In this document: piece by piece, positions 1 to 6,175 of the stretch
Position numbering within the stretch: the first letter of the stretch is position 1
How the letters are laid out: the number at the start of each line of letters is the position of its first letter
Origin: an uncultured Ruminococcus sp.
GTDB lineage: Bacteria; Bacillota; Clostridia; Oscillospirales; Ruminococcaceae
Length of the DNA: 6,175 bases
Direction: 5' to 3'
NCBI GenBank assembly: GCA_947176565.1
Contig: CAMWRC010000084.1
Span: forward strand, 1 to 6,175
Program-made: the position numbers and the translations under genes
Notes under the pieces: generated by a model
The model's database searches: none
What the model was told of the DNA's origin: nothing
Seen by the model: the letters and a program-made list of their open reading frames with translations, nothing else

Positions 1-282
1 AATTAAATCTGTTATAATATCTTTTATTTCAAGACAAGCATCTTCAACCTTTATTGCGGTTTCTTCATCAAAAAAACGACTTCCCCCAGCTAATTGATCA
101 ATCAATTCGACAAGAGCCACAACATCATCATTTGGAACATTTCCATTTTTCTTCCATACTTTTACATTATCAATAAGTACAGATTTTATTTTTCCATATT
201 TATTTGAATCAAAATAGTTTTCACATCTCAATTTGACATCAAAGCCATCTTCATCATTTAATAAATCGCTTATTTTCAACAT
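1..282 (-). CDS. Unrecognised small acidic protein, partial (C-terminus beyond window)
   Basis: An open frame of 94 codons with no stop runs from an ATG at 282-280 to the left edge, so the protein is truncated by the window. I do not recognise it. The visible residues begin MLKISDLLNDEDGFDVKL. They contain 13 Asp and 7 Glu against 10 Lys and 2 Arg, so the protein is acidic. There is no signal peptide or membrane segment. The last 40 residues look helical and amphipathic, and the middle looks like beta strand. The ATG is the only sensible start, because an in-frame TGA sits two codons upstream. No good Shine-Dalgarno precedes it. The frame starts 17 nt after the stop of the GH94 gene with no terminator between, so read-through from that gene is likely. 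Its G+C is about 28%, far below the roughly 45% of the neighbours, and AAA, ATA, TTA and GAT codons dominate. This suggests recent acquisition or an accessory gene. Coding is likely but the function is unknown. Confidence 0.6.
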   Translation of the reverse strand, partial: MLKISDLLNDEDGFDVKLRCENYFDSNKYGKIKSVLIDNVKVWKKNGNVPNDDVVALVELIDQLAGGSRFFDEETAIKVEDACLEIKDIITDLI

Positions 283-299
283 AGTTCAGCTATTATAAA

Positions 300-2696
300 T
301 CAGCCCATTTTTACTGTTATTTCGTTTGTATCAGCGAGCTTATCGGCATGAATATAGTTTCCGTCCAGTTTTTCGCCGTTGAGAATAATTTCAGACACTC
401 CGCTTTCAACGTGTGCGGAATTATCAACAGCAATATTGAGTTTCTTTCCGCGGAAGTTCTTTTCAATGCTGAATCCGTCCCATTCCGCAGGAATTGACGG
501 AGCGACTCTGAGTCCGTCAGCATCAGGGCGCATACCGCATATACCCTCAACGCAGCCGACCATAACTGTTGATGCAGTACCGGTAAGCCAGTGAACATGA
601 GAACGACCCTCAAACGGTGAAGCTTTGGATTCCGTAAACTGACCGTGAACATATGGTTCCATTACGCGGATTTCAGCTTTATCGTTCATAGCAGCCGGAG
701 AGCTTTCCATGAAGTACTCAAACGCACGGTTTCCGTGACCCATAAGAGCTTCGGCAAGTATCAGCCAGCCCTGAGACTGCGAGAAAATACCGCCGTTTTC
801 CTTTGTATCATCATTGAAAATATGCATAAGCGCGCCGTCAAACCAGTGGTCCTTGTACGGCGGTTCGAGAAGCTTTGCGCCGTATGGGGTATTCAGTATC
901 TCATGAACGCTGTTCATTGCCTTTTCAGCCTGTTCACCGGAAGCAAATCCGGAAATCACGCTCCATGACTGAGGATTCAGCCACATATTGGCTTCAGGGT
1001 CTTTCTTTGCGCCTACTATAGTTCCGTCCTCACGTATACCGCGGATAAACCTGTCCTCGTCCCAGCATTTTTCAAGAGCTTCGCCGAGTTTCGACTGAAC
1101 ATCGGAGATATATCCTGAATATGTCTTGTCGTTTCTGGAATCTGCCATATCCTTGATAACGCTCATAGCATAGTAAAGCTGGAACGCAACAAATGTGGAT
1201 TCGCCCTTTGCGCCAAGACGGAGGCAATCGTTCCAGTCAGCGTGGAGACCGGCAGGCATATTGTGTACGCCGAGACGCTCCATAGAGAAACGTATTGCAT
1301 TTTTCAGATGATTGTAAACTGTAGCCTCACCGCCGTTTGCATATACAATAACTTCGTCGAGGAATTCCTTGTTTCCGCTTTCGCCGATATACTTGACGAT
1401 TGTCGGGAACAACCACAGAGCATCATCTGCACGATATGACGGGTGACCGGTTTCTTTAACGTATTCGGGGTCGTCGGGAGTATTTTCATGACCGGCGTTG
1501 TGGTCAAACTTTACAAGCGGAAGTCCGCCGCCATTGTCAACCTGAGCTGAAAGCATGAAGCGGATTTTCTCGGCAGCCATTTCCGGATTAAGATGTATTA
1601 TTCCCTGAATATCCTGAACAGTATCACGGTAGCCGTATCCGTTGCGGAGTCCGCAGTAAATGAATGAAGCAGCTCTCGACCATATGAATGTTATAAAGCA
1701 CTGATAAGCGTTCCATACATTTATCATATTATTAAATTCATCGGAGGGAGTTTTTATCTGGAAATTTGAAAGCTGACCGTGCCAGTAGTTTTTAAGTTCA
1801 GCAATTTCAGAATCAACTTTTCCTGCTGTTTTGTATTCGTTCAAAATTTCATCAGCCTGAGCATTATCTTTCTGACCGACAATATAGATGAGTTCGCGTG
1901 TTTCATTTGGAGCAAGAGTTATATCACTCTGCAAAGCTCCGCACGAATTGGAATTATAGTTCAGACTGTTGTTGCATTTTCCGGTTTCGACAGCTATAGG
2001 ATTTGAATATGTTCTGTATGGTCCTATAAAATCGCTGAGCGAACCGTTATACGCGGAAATATCTGCACCTACCATTCCAAAGAATCGTTCACGGTGATTT
2101 GAACCTGTTTCATCTTTGCCGTCATTTTCGTTCATGTGCTGGAGAATTTTATTTCCCTCAAAGCTTGTACGTGTGATAAACAGAGTATACTGGAGATTTA
2201 CTTGGTCTTGTTCGTAATTTGGTTCGCTGGTAAATTCGCAGAATCCGAAAACACACACATTGCGTTCAGTATCGGAATTGTTTGTAATTTTTGTACGCCA
2301 TACTTCATAGGTTTTTCCGTAGGGAACATAGTATGTGACTTCTGATTTTATTTCCCTGTACTCGGCGGAAATAATGGTATAAGCAGTACCGTGGCGGCAT
2401 TCTGATTTATACACATCGAGCGGTTTTCCCACGGGCTGCCATGAAGCTGACCAGTAGTCGCCGTCTGAATTGTCGCGGATATAGATATAACGTCCGGGAA
2501 GTGCCATATCCGAGTTGAAACGGAATCGGAGCAGTCTGCCGTTTGCTCCTGATTTAACAAAGCTGTATCCGGCAGCATTATTTGAAATCATAGCACCGTA
2601 TTCAGGGTCGCCGAGGTAATTTGCCCAAGGTGCAGGTGTTGCCGGATTTGTAATAACATATTCCTTATTATCAAGGTCAAAATGTCCGTAATTCAT
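300..2696 (-). CDS. GH94 beta-glycoside phosphorylase (cellobiose phosphorylase-like)
   Basis: Predicted cytosolic inverting phosphorylase of glycoside hydrolase family 94 (old GT36). It would split a beta-linked disaccharide with inorganic phosphate into alpha-sugar 1-phosphate and a free sugar, saving ATP. The 798 residues are the usual length for cellobiose or chitobiose phosphorylases and short for cellodextrin phosphorylase. The N-terminal beta-sandwich starts MNYGHFD..EYVIT and carries GDYWSASWQPV (79-89). The (alpha/alpha)6 barrel holds RNGYGYRDTVQD (351-362), where R357 and D358 should bind the -1 sugar. It also holds HADWND (485-490), with D490 the general acid, then KENGG (632-636) and HWLTGT (702-707), where T705 and G706 should contact phosphate. 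By my recalled alignment to Vibrio chitobiose phosphorylase, the phosphate-binding His is Gln640 here. There is no signal peptide. The start at 2696 is chosen because AAGGAG lies 8 nt upstream; an in-frame ATG at 2726 lacks such a site. The gene has its own promoter. Family is secure; the sugar is not. Cellobiose is likeliest, with laminaribiose or another beta-disaccharide possible. Confidence 0.9.
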   Translation of the reverse strand: MNYGHFDLDNKEYVITNPATPAPWANYLGDPEYGAMISNNAAGYSFVKSGANGRLLRFRFNSDMALPGRYIYIRDNSDGDYWSASWQPVGKPLDVYKSECRHGTAYTIISAEYREIKSEVTYYVPYGKTYEVWRTKITNNSDTERNVCVFGFCEFTSEPNYEQDQVNLQYTLFITRTSFEGNKILQHMNENDGKDETGSNHRERFFGMVGADISAYNGSLSDFIGPYRTYSNPIAVETGKCNNSLNYNSNSCGALQSDITLAPNETRELIYIVGQKDNAQADEILNEYKTAGKVDSEIAELKNYWHGQLSNFQIKTPSDEFNNMINVWNAYQCFITFIWSRAASFIYCGLRNGYGYRDTVQDIQGIIHLNPEMAAEKIRFMLSAQVDNGGGLPLVKFDHNAGHENTPDDPEYVKETGHPSYRADDALWLFPTIVKYIGESGNKEFLDEVIVYANGGEATVYNHLKNAIRFSMERLGVHNMPAGLHADWNDCLRLGAKGESTFVAFQLYYAMSVIKDMADSRNDKTYSGYISDVQSKLGEALEKCWDEDRFIRGIREDGTIVGAKKDPEANMWLNPQSWSVISGFASGEQAEKAMNSVHEILNTPYGAKLLEPPYKDHWFDGALMHIFNDDTKENGGIFSQSQGWLILAEALMGHGNRAFEYFMESSPAAMNDKAEIRVMEPYVHGQFTESKASPFEGRSHVHWLTGTASTVMVGCVEGICGMRPDADGLRVAPSIPAEWDGFSIEKNFRGKKLNIAVDNSAHVESGVSEIILNGEKLDGNYIHADKLADTNEITVKMG

Positions 2697-2704
2697 GATT
2701 TTTT

Positions 2705-2710
2705 CTCCTT
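2705..2710 (-). promoter_or_regulatory. Ribosome binding site of the GH94 gene
   Basis: AAGGAG on the minus strand ends 8 nt before the ATG at 2696-2694. It fixes the start at MNYGHFD, which is also where family members begin. The longer frame from the ATG at 2726 would place this site inside the coding sequence. Confidence 0.85.
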
Positions 2711-2726
2711 TTGCCGTCATAGTCAC

Positions 2727-2740
2727 ACTGTCTGAACAGT
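2727..2740. promoter_or_regulatory. Inverted repeat in the GH94 leader, possible operator
   Basis: ACTGT and ACAGT form perfect 5-bp arms around a 4-nt centre. The repeat is centred about 23 nt downstream of the predicted transcription start and about 37 nt before the start codon. This is a common place for a repressor operator, and the RNA could also form a small hairpin. It does not match a CcpA cre site, which needs a central CG. The arms are short enough that chance is a real alternative. Confidence 0.3.
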
Positions 2741-2762
2741 ATTGGACGGATTTACTTTTTTC

Positions 2763-2791
2763 ATTATATCATTTCTGAGATAATTTTGCAA
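2763..2791 (-). promoter_or_regulatory. Sigma-A type promoter of the GH94 gene
   Basis: On the minus strand TTGCAA (2791-2786) and TATAAT (2768-2763) are separated by exactly 17 nt. The -10 box is perfect and the -35 box matches four of six positions. The sequence upstream to 2836 is almost all A and T, like an UP element. Transcription should begin near 2756, giving a leader of about 60 nt. The promoter lies in the gap between the lipoprotein and the phosphorylase, so the latter can be expressed apart from the mfd unit. Confidence 0.8.
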
Positions 2792-2836
2792 TAGTTTTCC
2801 TGAAATAATAATAGTTCATAATATAGATTAATATAA

Positions 2837-3532
2837 TTAACCTGCATTATCTGCTGATTTCATAAGCGGCAATGAATCTCCGTCAGAATCAAGGAACAGA
2901 ATATTGTCAACATAGAAATTGCCCTCATTCTGTGCGCCCCAGCGCATTATCTGGAATACGGATTCGTCCATTTTTCCGTCCCAGCATTTTCCGCTGTCGG
3001 CGAGCAGGAATTTCAGTTCAATATGAACTGCACCGGACATTACGGAATTATATTCTCCGCCCTCCCATTCGCCAAATTTATACCACTTGTCACCTGGAAG
3101 ATTAGCTCCGCCTCCTCCGCCAATCCAGCCGGGAGCTTTCACCATTGAACCGTCCTCGTTTTTCAGTTCCTCCGCCGTAGCGTCTGCGTAAACGTCCATT
3201 TCAATAGAACGCACCTTCGCCAGATTTTCCGCCGAAAGCAGCTTTGCGCCGTCGAAGAGAATCTTCTGCACCGTGTCGTCTGCGAAATTCGTGCCGCTGT
3301 CCGTGAATTTCAGCATTTTGTTTCCCTGAACCTCAACTACAGACAGTTCTCCCTGTGCCGAGTCCTTATCATCAAGAAGCGGAACGGCAAAGGAAAAATC
3401 ATCATTATCAAATGTAACAGCATTGGGGTCATCGCATTCTGCCGGAGCAGGCGGCGGAATCTGTTTTTCTGTGCAGGCTGAAAAAGCTGCTGTCATAATG
3501 ACAGTCAGCAGAACAAAAGTTTTTTTCGTCAT
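2837..3532 (-). CDS. Secreted lipoprotein with carbohydrate-binding-like jelly-roll domain
   Basis: A 231-residue protein predicted to be anchored by lipid to the outer face of the membrane. Residues 1-20 form a lipoprotein signal: Lys3-Lys4, a hydrophobic stretch, then AAFSAC with Cys20 as the lipidated residue. A short Pro-rich spacer (PPPAP, 26-30) follows. The rest looks like one beta-sandwich of the galactose-binding or carbohydrate-binding type. It contains a Gly-rich loop (GWIGGGGG, 135-142), tryptophans at 136, 150, 156, 184 and 198 that could stack on sugars, and a closing NFYVDNILFLDSDG strand (205-218) typical of such modules. It recalls modules attached to Ruminococcus glycanases, but that is from memory. 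No catalytic domain is present. The ATG at 3532 lies 4 nt after the mfd stop and its Shine-Dalgarno overlaps that stop, so the gene is probably downstream in an mfd operon. Sugar binding is an inference; the lipoprotein call is firm. Confidence 0.8.
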   Translation of the reverse strand: MTKKTFVLLTVIMTAAFSACTEKQIPPPAPAECDDPNAVTFDNDDFSFAVPLLDDKDSAQGELSVVEVQGNKMLKFTDSGTNFADDTVQKILFDGAKLLSAENLAKVRSIEMDVYADATAEELKNEDGSMVKAPGWIGGGGGANLPGDKWYKFGEWEGGEYNSVMSGAVHIELKFLLADSGKCWDGKMDESVFQIMRWGAQNEGNFYVDNILFLDSDGDSLPLMKSADNAG

Positions 3533-3536
3533 ATTA

Positions 3537-3542
3537 TCACCT
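3537..3542 (-). promoter_or_regulatory. Ribosome binding site of the lipoprotein, overlapping the mfd stop
   Basis: AGGTGA on the minus strand matches part of the AGGAGGTGA anti-Shine-Dalgarno complement and lies 4 nt before the lipoprotein ATG (AGG to ATG is 7 nt). Its AGG is the last codon of mfd and its TGA is the mfd stop. Ribosomes finishing mfd would therefore sit on the next start, which points to translational coupling. Confidence 0.75.
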
Positions 3543-6175
3543 GATTAGATTTATTGTTTCCTTAATAATGTCCAGAGGTTTATTTTTAGGGTCTGTTTTT
3601 ATTGCGGCATATGAATTTCCTGAACCGTTGAAGTGTATTCTGCCCTTGTATGCAGTCATAAGCGAGTTCATCTGTTCTGCTGAGAGATATTTTGTGTAGA
3701 AATAAATATAACCGTTTTTGCTTGATATTTCAGTGATTCCGAGATGTGCCGCGGCATTCCGTATAAACGATATATCAATAAGACCAAGAACCGATTTCGG
3801 CGGTTCTCCGTAGCGGTCGATAAGTTCGTCTATGATGTCGTTTTTATCATCTTCCGTGACGATTGTCATAATACGCCGGTATATTTCAAGCCGCTGATTC
3901 ATACTGGTGATATATTTTTCAGGGATATGGGCATCTATCTGTATATCAATGACGCAGTTCGGGATTTTTTCTGGTTTTTCGCCTTTTTCTTCAGCGACAG
4001 CTTCTGAAAGGAGCTGTAAATACATATCATATCCAACGGCTTCCATGTGACCGTGCTGACTTCCGCCGAGAATACTTCCTGCTCCGCGGATTTCAAGGTC
4101 GCGGAGAGCAATTCTGAATCCGCTGCCGAATTTTGTAAATTCTCTCATTGCGTCAAGCCGTTTTGTGGCGATTTCAGTAAGTGCCTTGTCTTTTTTATAT
4201 GTAAAGAACGCATAGCCGCGCCGGTTTGAACGTCCTACACGTCCGCGGAGCTGATAAAGCTGTGAAAGTCCGAAGCAATCAGCGTTTTCTATGATAAGTG
4301 TATTGACGTTCGGAACATCTACTCCTGTTTCGATAATCGTGGTACATACGAGAATATCAATTTCATGTTCAACGAGCTGTTCCCATATATCGGACATATC
4401 TTCCTGATTCATCTGACCGTGTGCAACGGCGATACGTGCGGACGGCACAAGTTCATGAATATGATTTGCACAGGCATCTATTGTATCAACACGATTGTGA
4501 ATATAATAGACCTGACCACCGCGCCGGAGTTCGCGGATTATCGCCTGTGCTACTGCCGCTTCATTATATTCGATTACGTATGTCTGTACGGGATATCTGT
4601 CCTGCGGAGGTTCTTCGAGTACAGACATATCGCGTATACCGCTCATCGCCATATTCAGGGTACGCGGAATCGGCGTGGCGGAGAGCATAAGCACATCAAC
4701 GCCGGCAAAAGCTTCTTTGAATTTTTCCTTATGCGCAACGCCGAAACGCTGTTCCTCGTCAATGATAGCGAGACCTAAATCCCAGAATACGACGTTTTTC
4801 TGTATTATCTTATGAGTTCCGATAAGAATATCAATTCTGCCCTGTTTCAGTTTTTTTATGATTTCTGACTGCTGTTTCGGGGTGCGGTATCGGCTGAGAA
4901 GTTCAATATTTACCGGAAACTGTTCAAATCTCCGCAGAGCTGTCTGATAATGCTGATACGCAAGAACAGTTGTAGGAGCTAAAATTGCACACTGTTTTCC
5001 GCTGAGTACGCATTTCATGGCAGCACGGAAAGCCACTTCAGTTTTTCCGAATCCGACATCTCCGCAAAGCAGACGTTCCATAGGACGGATTCTTTCCATA
5101 TCCGCCTTTATTTCTGAAATGGCGTTCAGCTGATCATCAGTTTCAACATATGGGAAGCGATTTTCAAAATCACGCTGTATTTCGTCATCAGGATAAAATG
5201 CGAATCCCTGACTCTGTTCACGTTTTGCATACAGAGCAGTAAGCTCCTTTGCCATATCTTTTACAGCTCGTTTTACGCTGTTTTTCTTTTTATTCCATGA
5301 GGCGGAATTGAGATTTGTAAGTTTCACGCCGCCGTTATCTCTCGGACCTATGTACTTTGATACCATATCAAGCTGCGTGACAGGAACGTACAATTTATCT
5401 GTACCGGCATACTGGATAGTTATATAATCTTTTGTTACATCTTCAATTTCAAGTTTGTGTATGCCGATAAATCTGCCTATACCGTATGTGCTGTGTACAA
5501 CAATATCTCCTTCGGCAATGTCGGAAAGTGAACGTATTTCCTCGGCTTTTGTCTTTTTTCTTTTCCGGATTCTTATAGATTTTGCATCAAGTGAATATCC
5601 CTGAGCGATAAGGACAGTATTATTTTCCGGATATTCAAATCCTCCGCTGAAAGCTCCTGACATAAGATATACCGCGCCGTTTGGCAAAGCGGATTCATTT
5701 CCGGAAGATGATGTCTGCGGACTGAATATCACCGGTATTTTGCAGGAAGATTCTATATCCTGTTTTATAATCGGGAGCGTTTTATTGCTTCCGGCGCACA
5801 GGATTATCCGGTAACCGCGTTCAGCATAATATGAAAGTTCTTCGGTGAGCTGTTTCATTTCTCCGCCCCACGGTGCTGTACGCAAAGCATTGATGCTTAT
5901 GATTCTCCTGAAATCCGTATGTTCTCCGCCCTGCAAAAAGTTGCTGACATAGAAGCAGCATTTTTTTTCTGCAAGCTGCTGAATTTTTGCCGGTTCTGCA
6001 ATAAGATTGTCAAGTCCGCGGCAGAGATGACCGTTTTCCATAAGAATCTTCACATCTTCATTGAACCGCGTCATTATTCCGTTTTCGGCATTGAGTATAT
6101 CGGAGTAATCACTGAAAACAACAGCACCGTCGATATAGTCGAAAATAGTATAAAGCTGTTTGTATACAATAGAAT
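3537..6175 (-). CDS. mfd: Transcription-repair coupling factor Mfd, partial (N-terminus beyond window)
   Basis: ATP-driven DNA translocase that removes RNA polymerase stalled at lesions and recruits UvrA/UvrB for nucleotide excision repair. The frame has no stop up to the right edge. The Met at 6074 is internal, because 33 more codons upstream (ending in DYSDILNAENGI) still read as Mfd. 878 residues are visible; against a usual length near 1150, about 270-300 are missing, mainly the first part of the UvrB-like region. Numbering from the first visible codon, the RNA polymerase interaction domain spans about 218-276 (YGIGRF, then KLYVPV). The RecG-like motor carries Walker A GDVGFGKTE (371-379), DEEQ (472-475), SATPIPRTL (498-506) and QLRGRVGRS (641-649). 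The TRG motif with LEIRGAG starts at about 693. The C-terminal autoregulatory domain runs from about 738 to the end. DEEQ is the form seen in Gram-positive Mfd; E. coli has DEEH. There is no frameshift and no motif is lost. A lipoprotein gene follows closely. Confidence 0.97.
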   Translation of the reverse strand, partial: SIVYKQLYTIFDYIDGAVVFSDYSDILNAENGIMTRFNEDVKILMENGHLCRGLDNLIAEPAKIQQLAEKKCCFYVSNFLQGGEHTDFRRIISINALRTAPWGGEMKQLTEELSYYAERGYRIILCAGSNKTLPIIKQDIESSCKIPVIFSPQTSSSGNESALPNGAVYLMSGAFSGGFEYPENNTVLIAQGYSLDAKSIRIRKRKKTKAEEIRSLSDIAEGDIVVHSTYGIGRFIGIHKLEIEDVTKDYITIQYAGTDKLYVPVTQLDMVSKYIGPRDNGGVKLTNLNSASWNKKKNSVKRAVKDMAKELTALYAKREQSQGFAFYPDDEIQRDFENRFPYVETDDQLNAISEIKADMERIRPMERLLCGDVGFGKTEVAFRAAMKCVLSGKQCAILAPTTVLAYQHYQTALRRFEQFPVNIELLSRYRTPKQQSEIIKKLKQGRIDILIGTHKIIQKNVVFWDLGLAIIDEEQRFGVAHKEKFKEAFAGVDVLMLSATPIPRTLNMAMSGIRDMSVLEEPPQDRYPVQTYVIEYNEAAVAQAIIRELRRGGQVYYIHNRVDTIDACANHIHELVPSARIAVAHGQMNQEDMSDIWEQLVEHEIDILVCTTIIETGVDVPNVNTLIIENADCFGLSQLYQLRGRVGRSNRRGYAFFTYKKDKALTEIATKRLDAMREFTKFGSGFRIALRDLEIRGAGSILGGSQHGHMEAVGYDMYLQLLSEAVAEEKGEKPEKIPNCVIDIQIDAHIPEKYITSMNQRLEIYRRIMTIVTEDDKNDIIDELIDRYGEPPKSVLGLIDISFIRNAAAHLGITEISSKNGYIYFYTKYLSAEQMNSLMTAYKGRIHFNGSGNSYAAIKTDPKNKPLDIIKETINLIR

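Noticed and set aside
645..968. Plus-strand open frame of 107 codons opposite the GH94 gene
   Set aside because: It is a shadow of the conserved GH94 C-terminal barrel, with no ribosome site or recognisable domain.
2694..2726. Upstream in-frame ATG at 2726 giving ten extra residues (MTMTAKGEKI) on the GH94 protein
   Set aside because: No Shine-Dalgarno precedes it, the real AAGGAG would lie inside the coding sequence, and GH94 proteins start at the M-x-[FY]-G-[HYF]-FD motif.
2770..2836. Possible intrinsic terminator after the lipoprotein gene
   Set aside because: Only short AT-rich arms with mismatches are present and there is no G+C-rich stem followed by a T run, so read-through into the GH94 leader cannot be excluded.
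4365..4778. Plus-strand open frame of 137 codons opposite mfd
   Set aside because: It lies wholly antisense to the conserved Mfd motor motifs and encodes a Cys- and aromatic-rich, non-family sequence. The other plus-strand frames opposite mfd and GH94 are rejected for the same reason.
6072..6074. Met at 6074 as the start of mfd
   Set aside because: The frame stays open for 33 more codons to the window edge and reads as Mfd, and about 300 residues of the family's N-terminal region would otherwise be missing.
1..6175. tRNA, rRNA, CRISPR repeats, insertion sequence ends or attachment sites
   Set aside because: Reading the gaps and gene edges showed no cloverleaf, regularly spaced repeats, transposase frame or long terminal repeats. 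The window is almost fully occupied by protein genes.

Overview
The window reads as chromosomal DNA of a gut or rumen Bacillota species. A cellulolytic Ruminococcus (Oscillospiraceae) is my best guess. The evidence is the Gram-positive form of Mfd (DEEQ helicase box), a short lipoprotein with a jelly-roll domain like those appended to Ruminococcus glycanases, and a GH94 phosphorylase. The genus is an inference from protein style, not a database match. All genes lie on the minus strand, so transcription runs from the high coordinates to the low ones.

Layout in the direction of transcription: (1) 6175-3537, the transcription-repair coupling factor mfd, cut off at its 5' end by the window edge. 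About 878 C-terminal residues are visible, with every core translocase motif intact. (2) 3532-2837, a 231-residue secreted lipoprotein. Its ribosome binding site overlaps the mfd stop codon, so the two genes are probably co-transcribed and translationally coupled. (3) 2836-2697, an AT-rich gap holding a near-consensus sigma-A promoter (TTGCAA-17-TATAAT), a small inverted repeat just after the predicted transcription start, and a clear Shine-Dalgarno. (4) 2696-300, a 798-residue GH94 inverting beta-glycoside phosphorylase. (5) 282-1, the start of a very AT-rich (about 28% G+C) unrecognised small acidic protein that runs off the left edge.

The phosphorylase would act in the cytosol, splitting an imported beta-linked disaccharide with phosphate to give a sugar 1-phosphate. 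The lipoprotein could bind polysaccharide at the cell surface. These two fit a beta-glucan-using bacterium, although they appear to be in different transcription units. Mfd is housekeeping and probably a neighbour by chance.

No RNA gene, CRISPR array, insertion sequence or clear intrinsic terminator was seen. I found no strong case for a wholly new system. The points most worth checking are a Gln in place of the family's phosphate-binding His in the GH94 enzyme, the mfd-lipoprotein coupling, and the compositionally foreign small gene at the left end.
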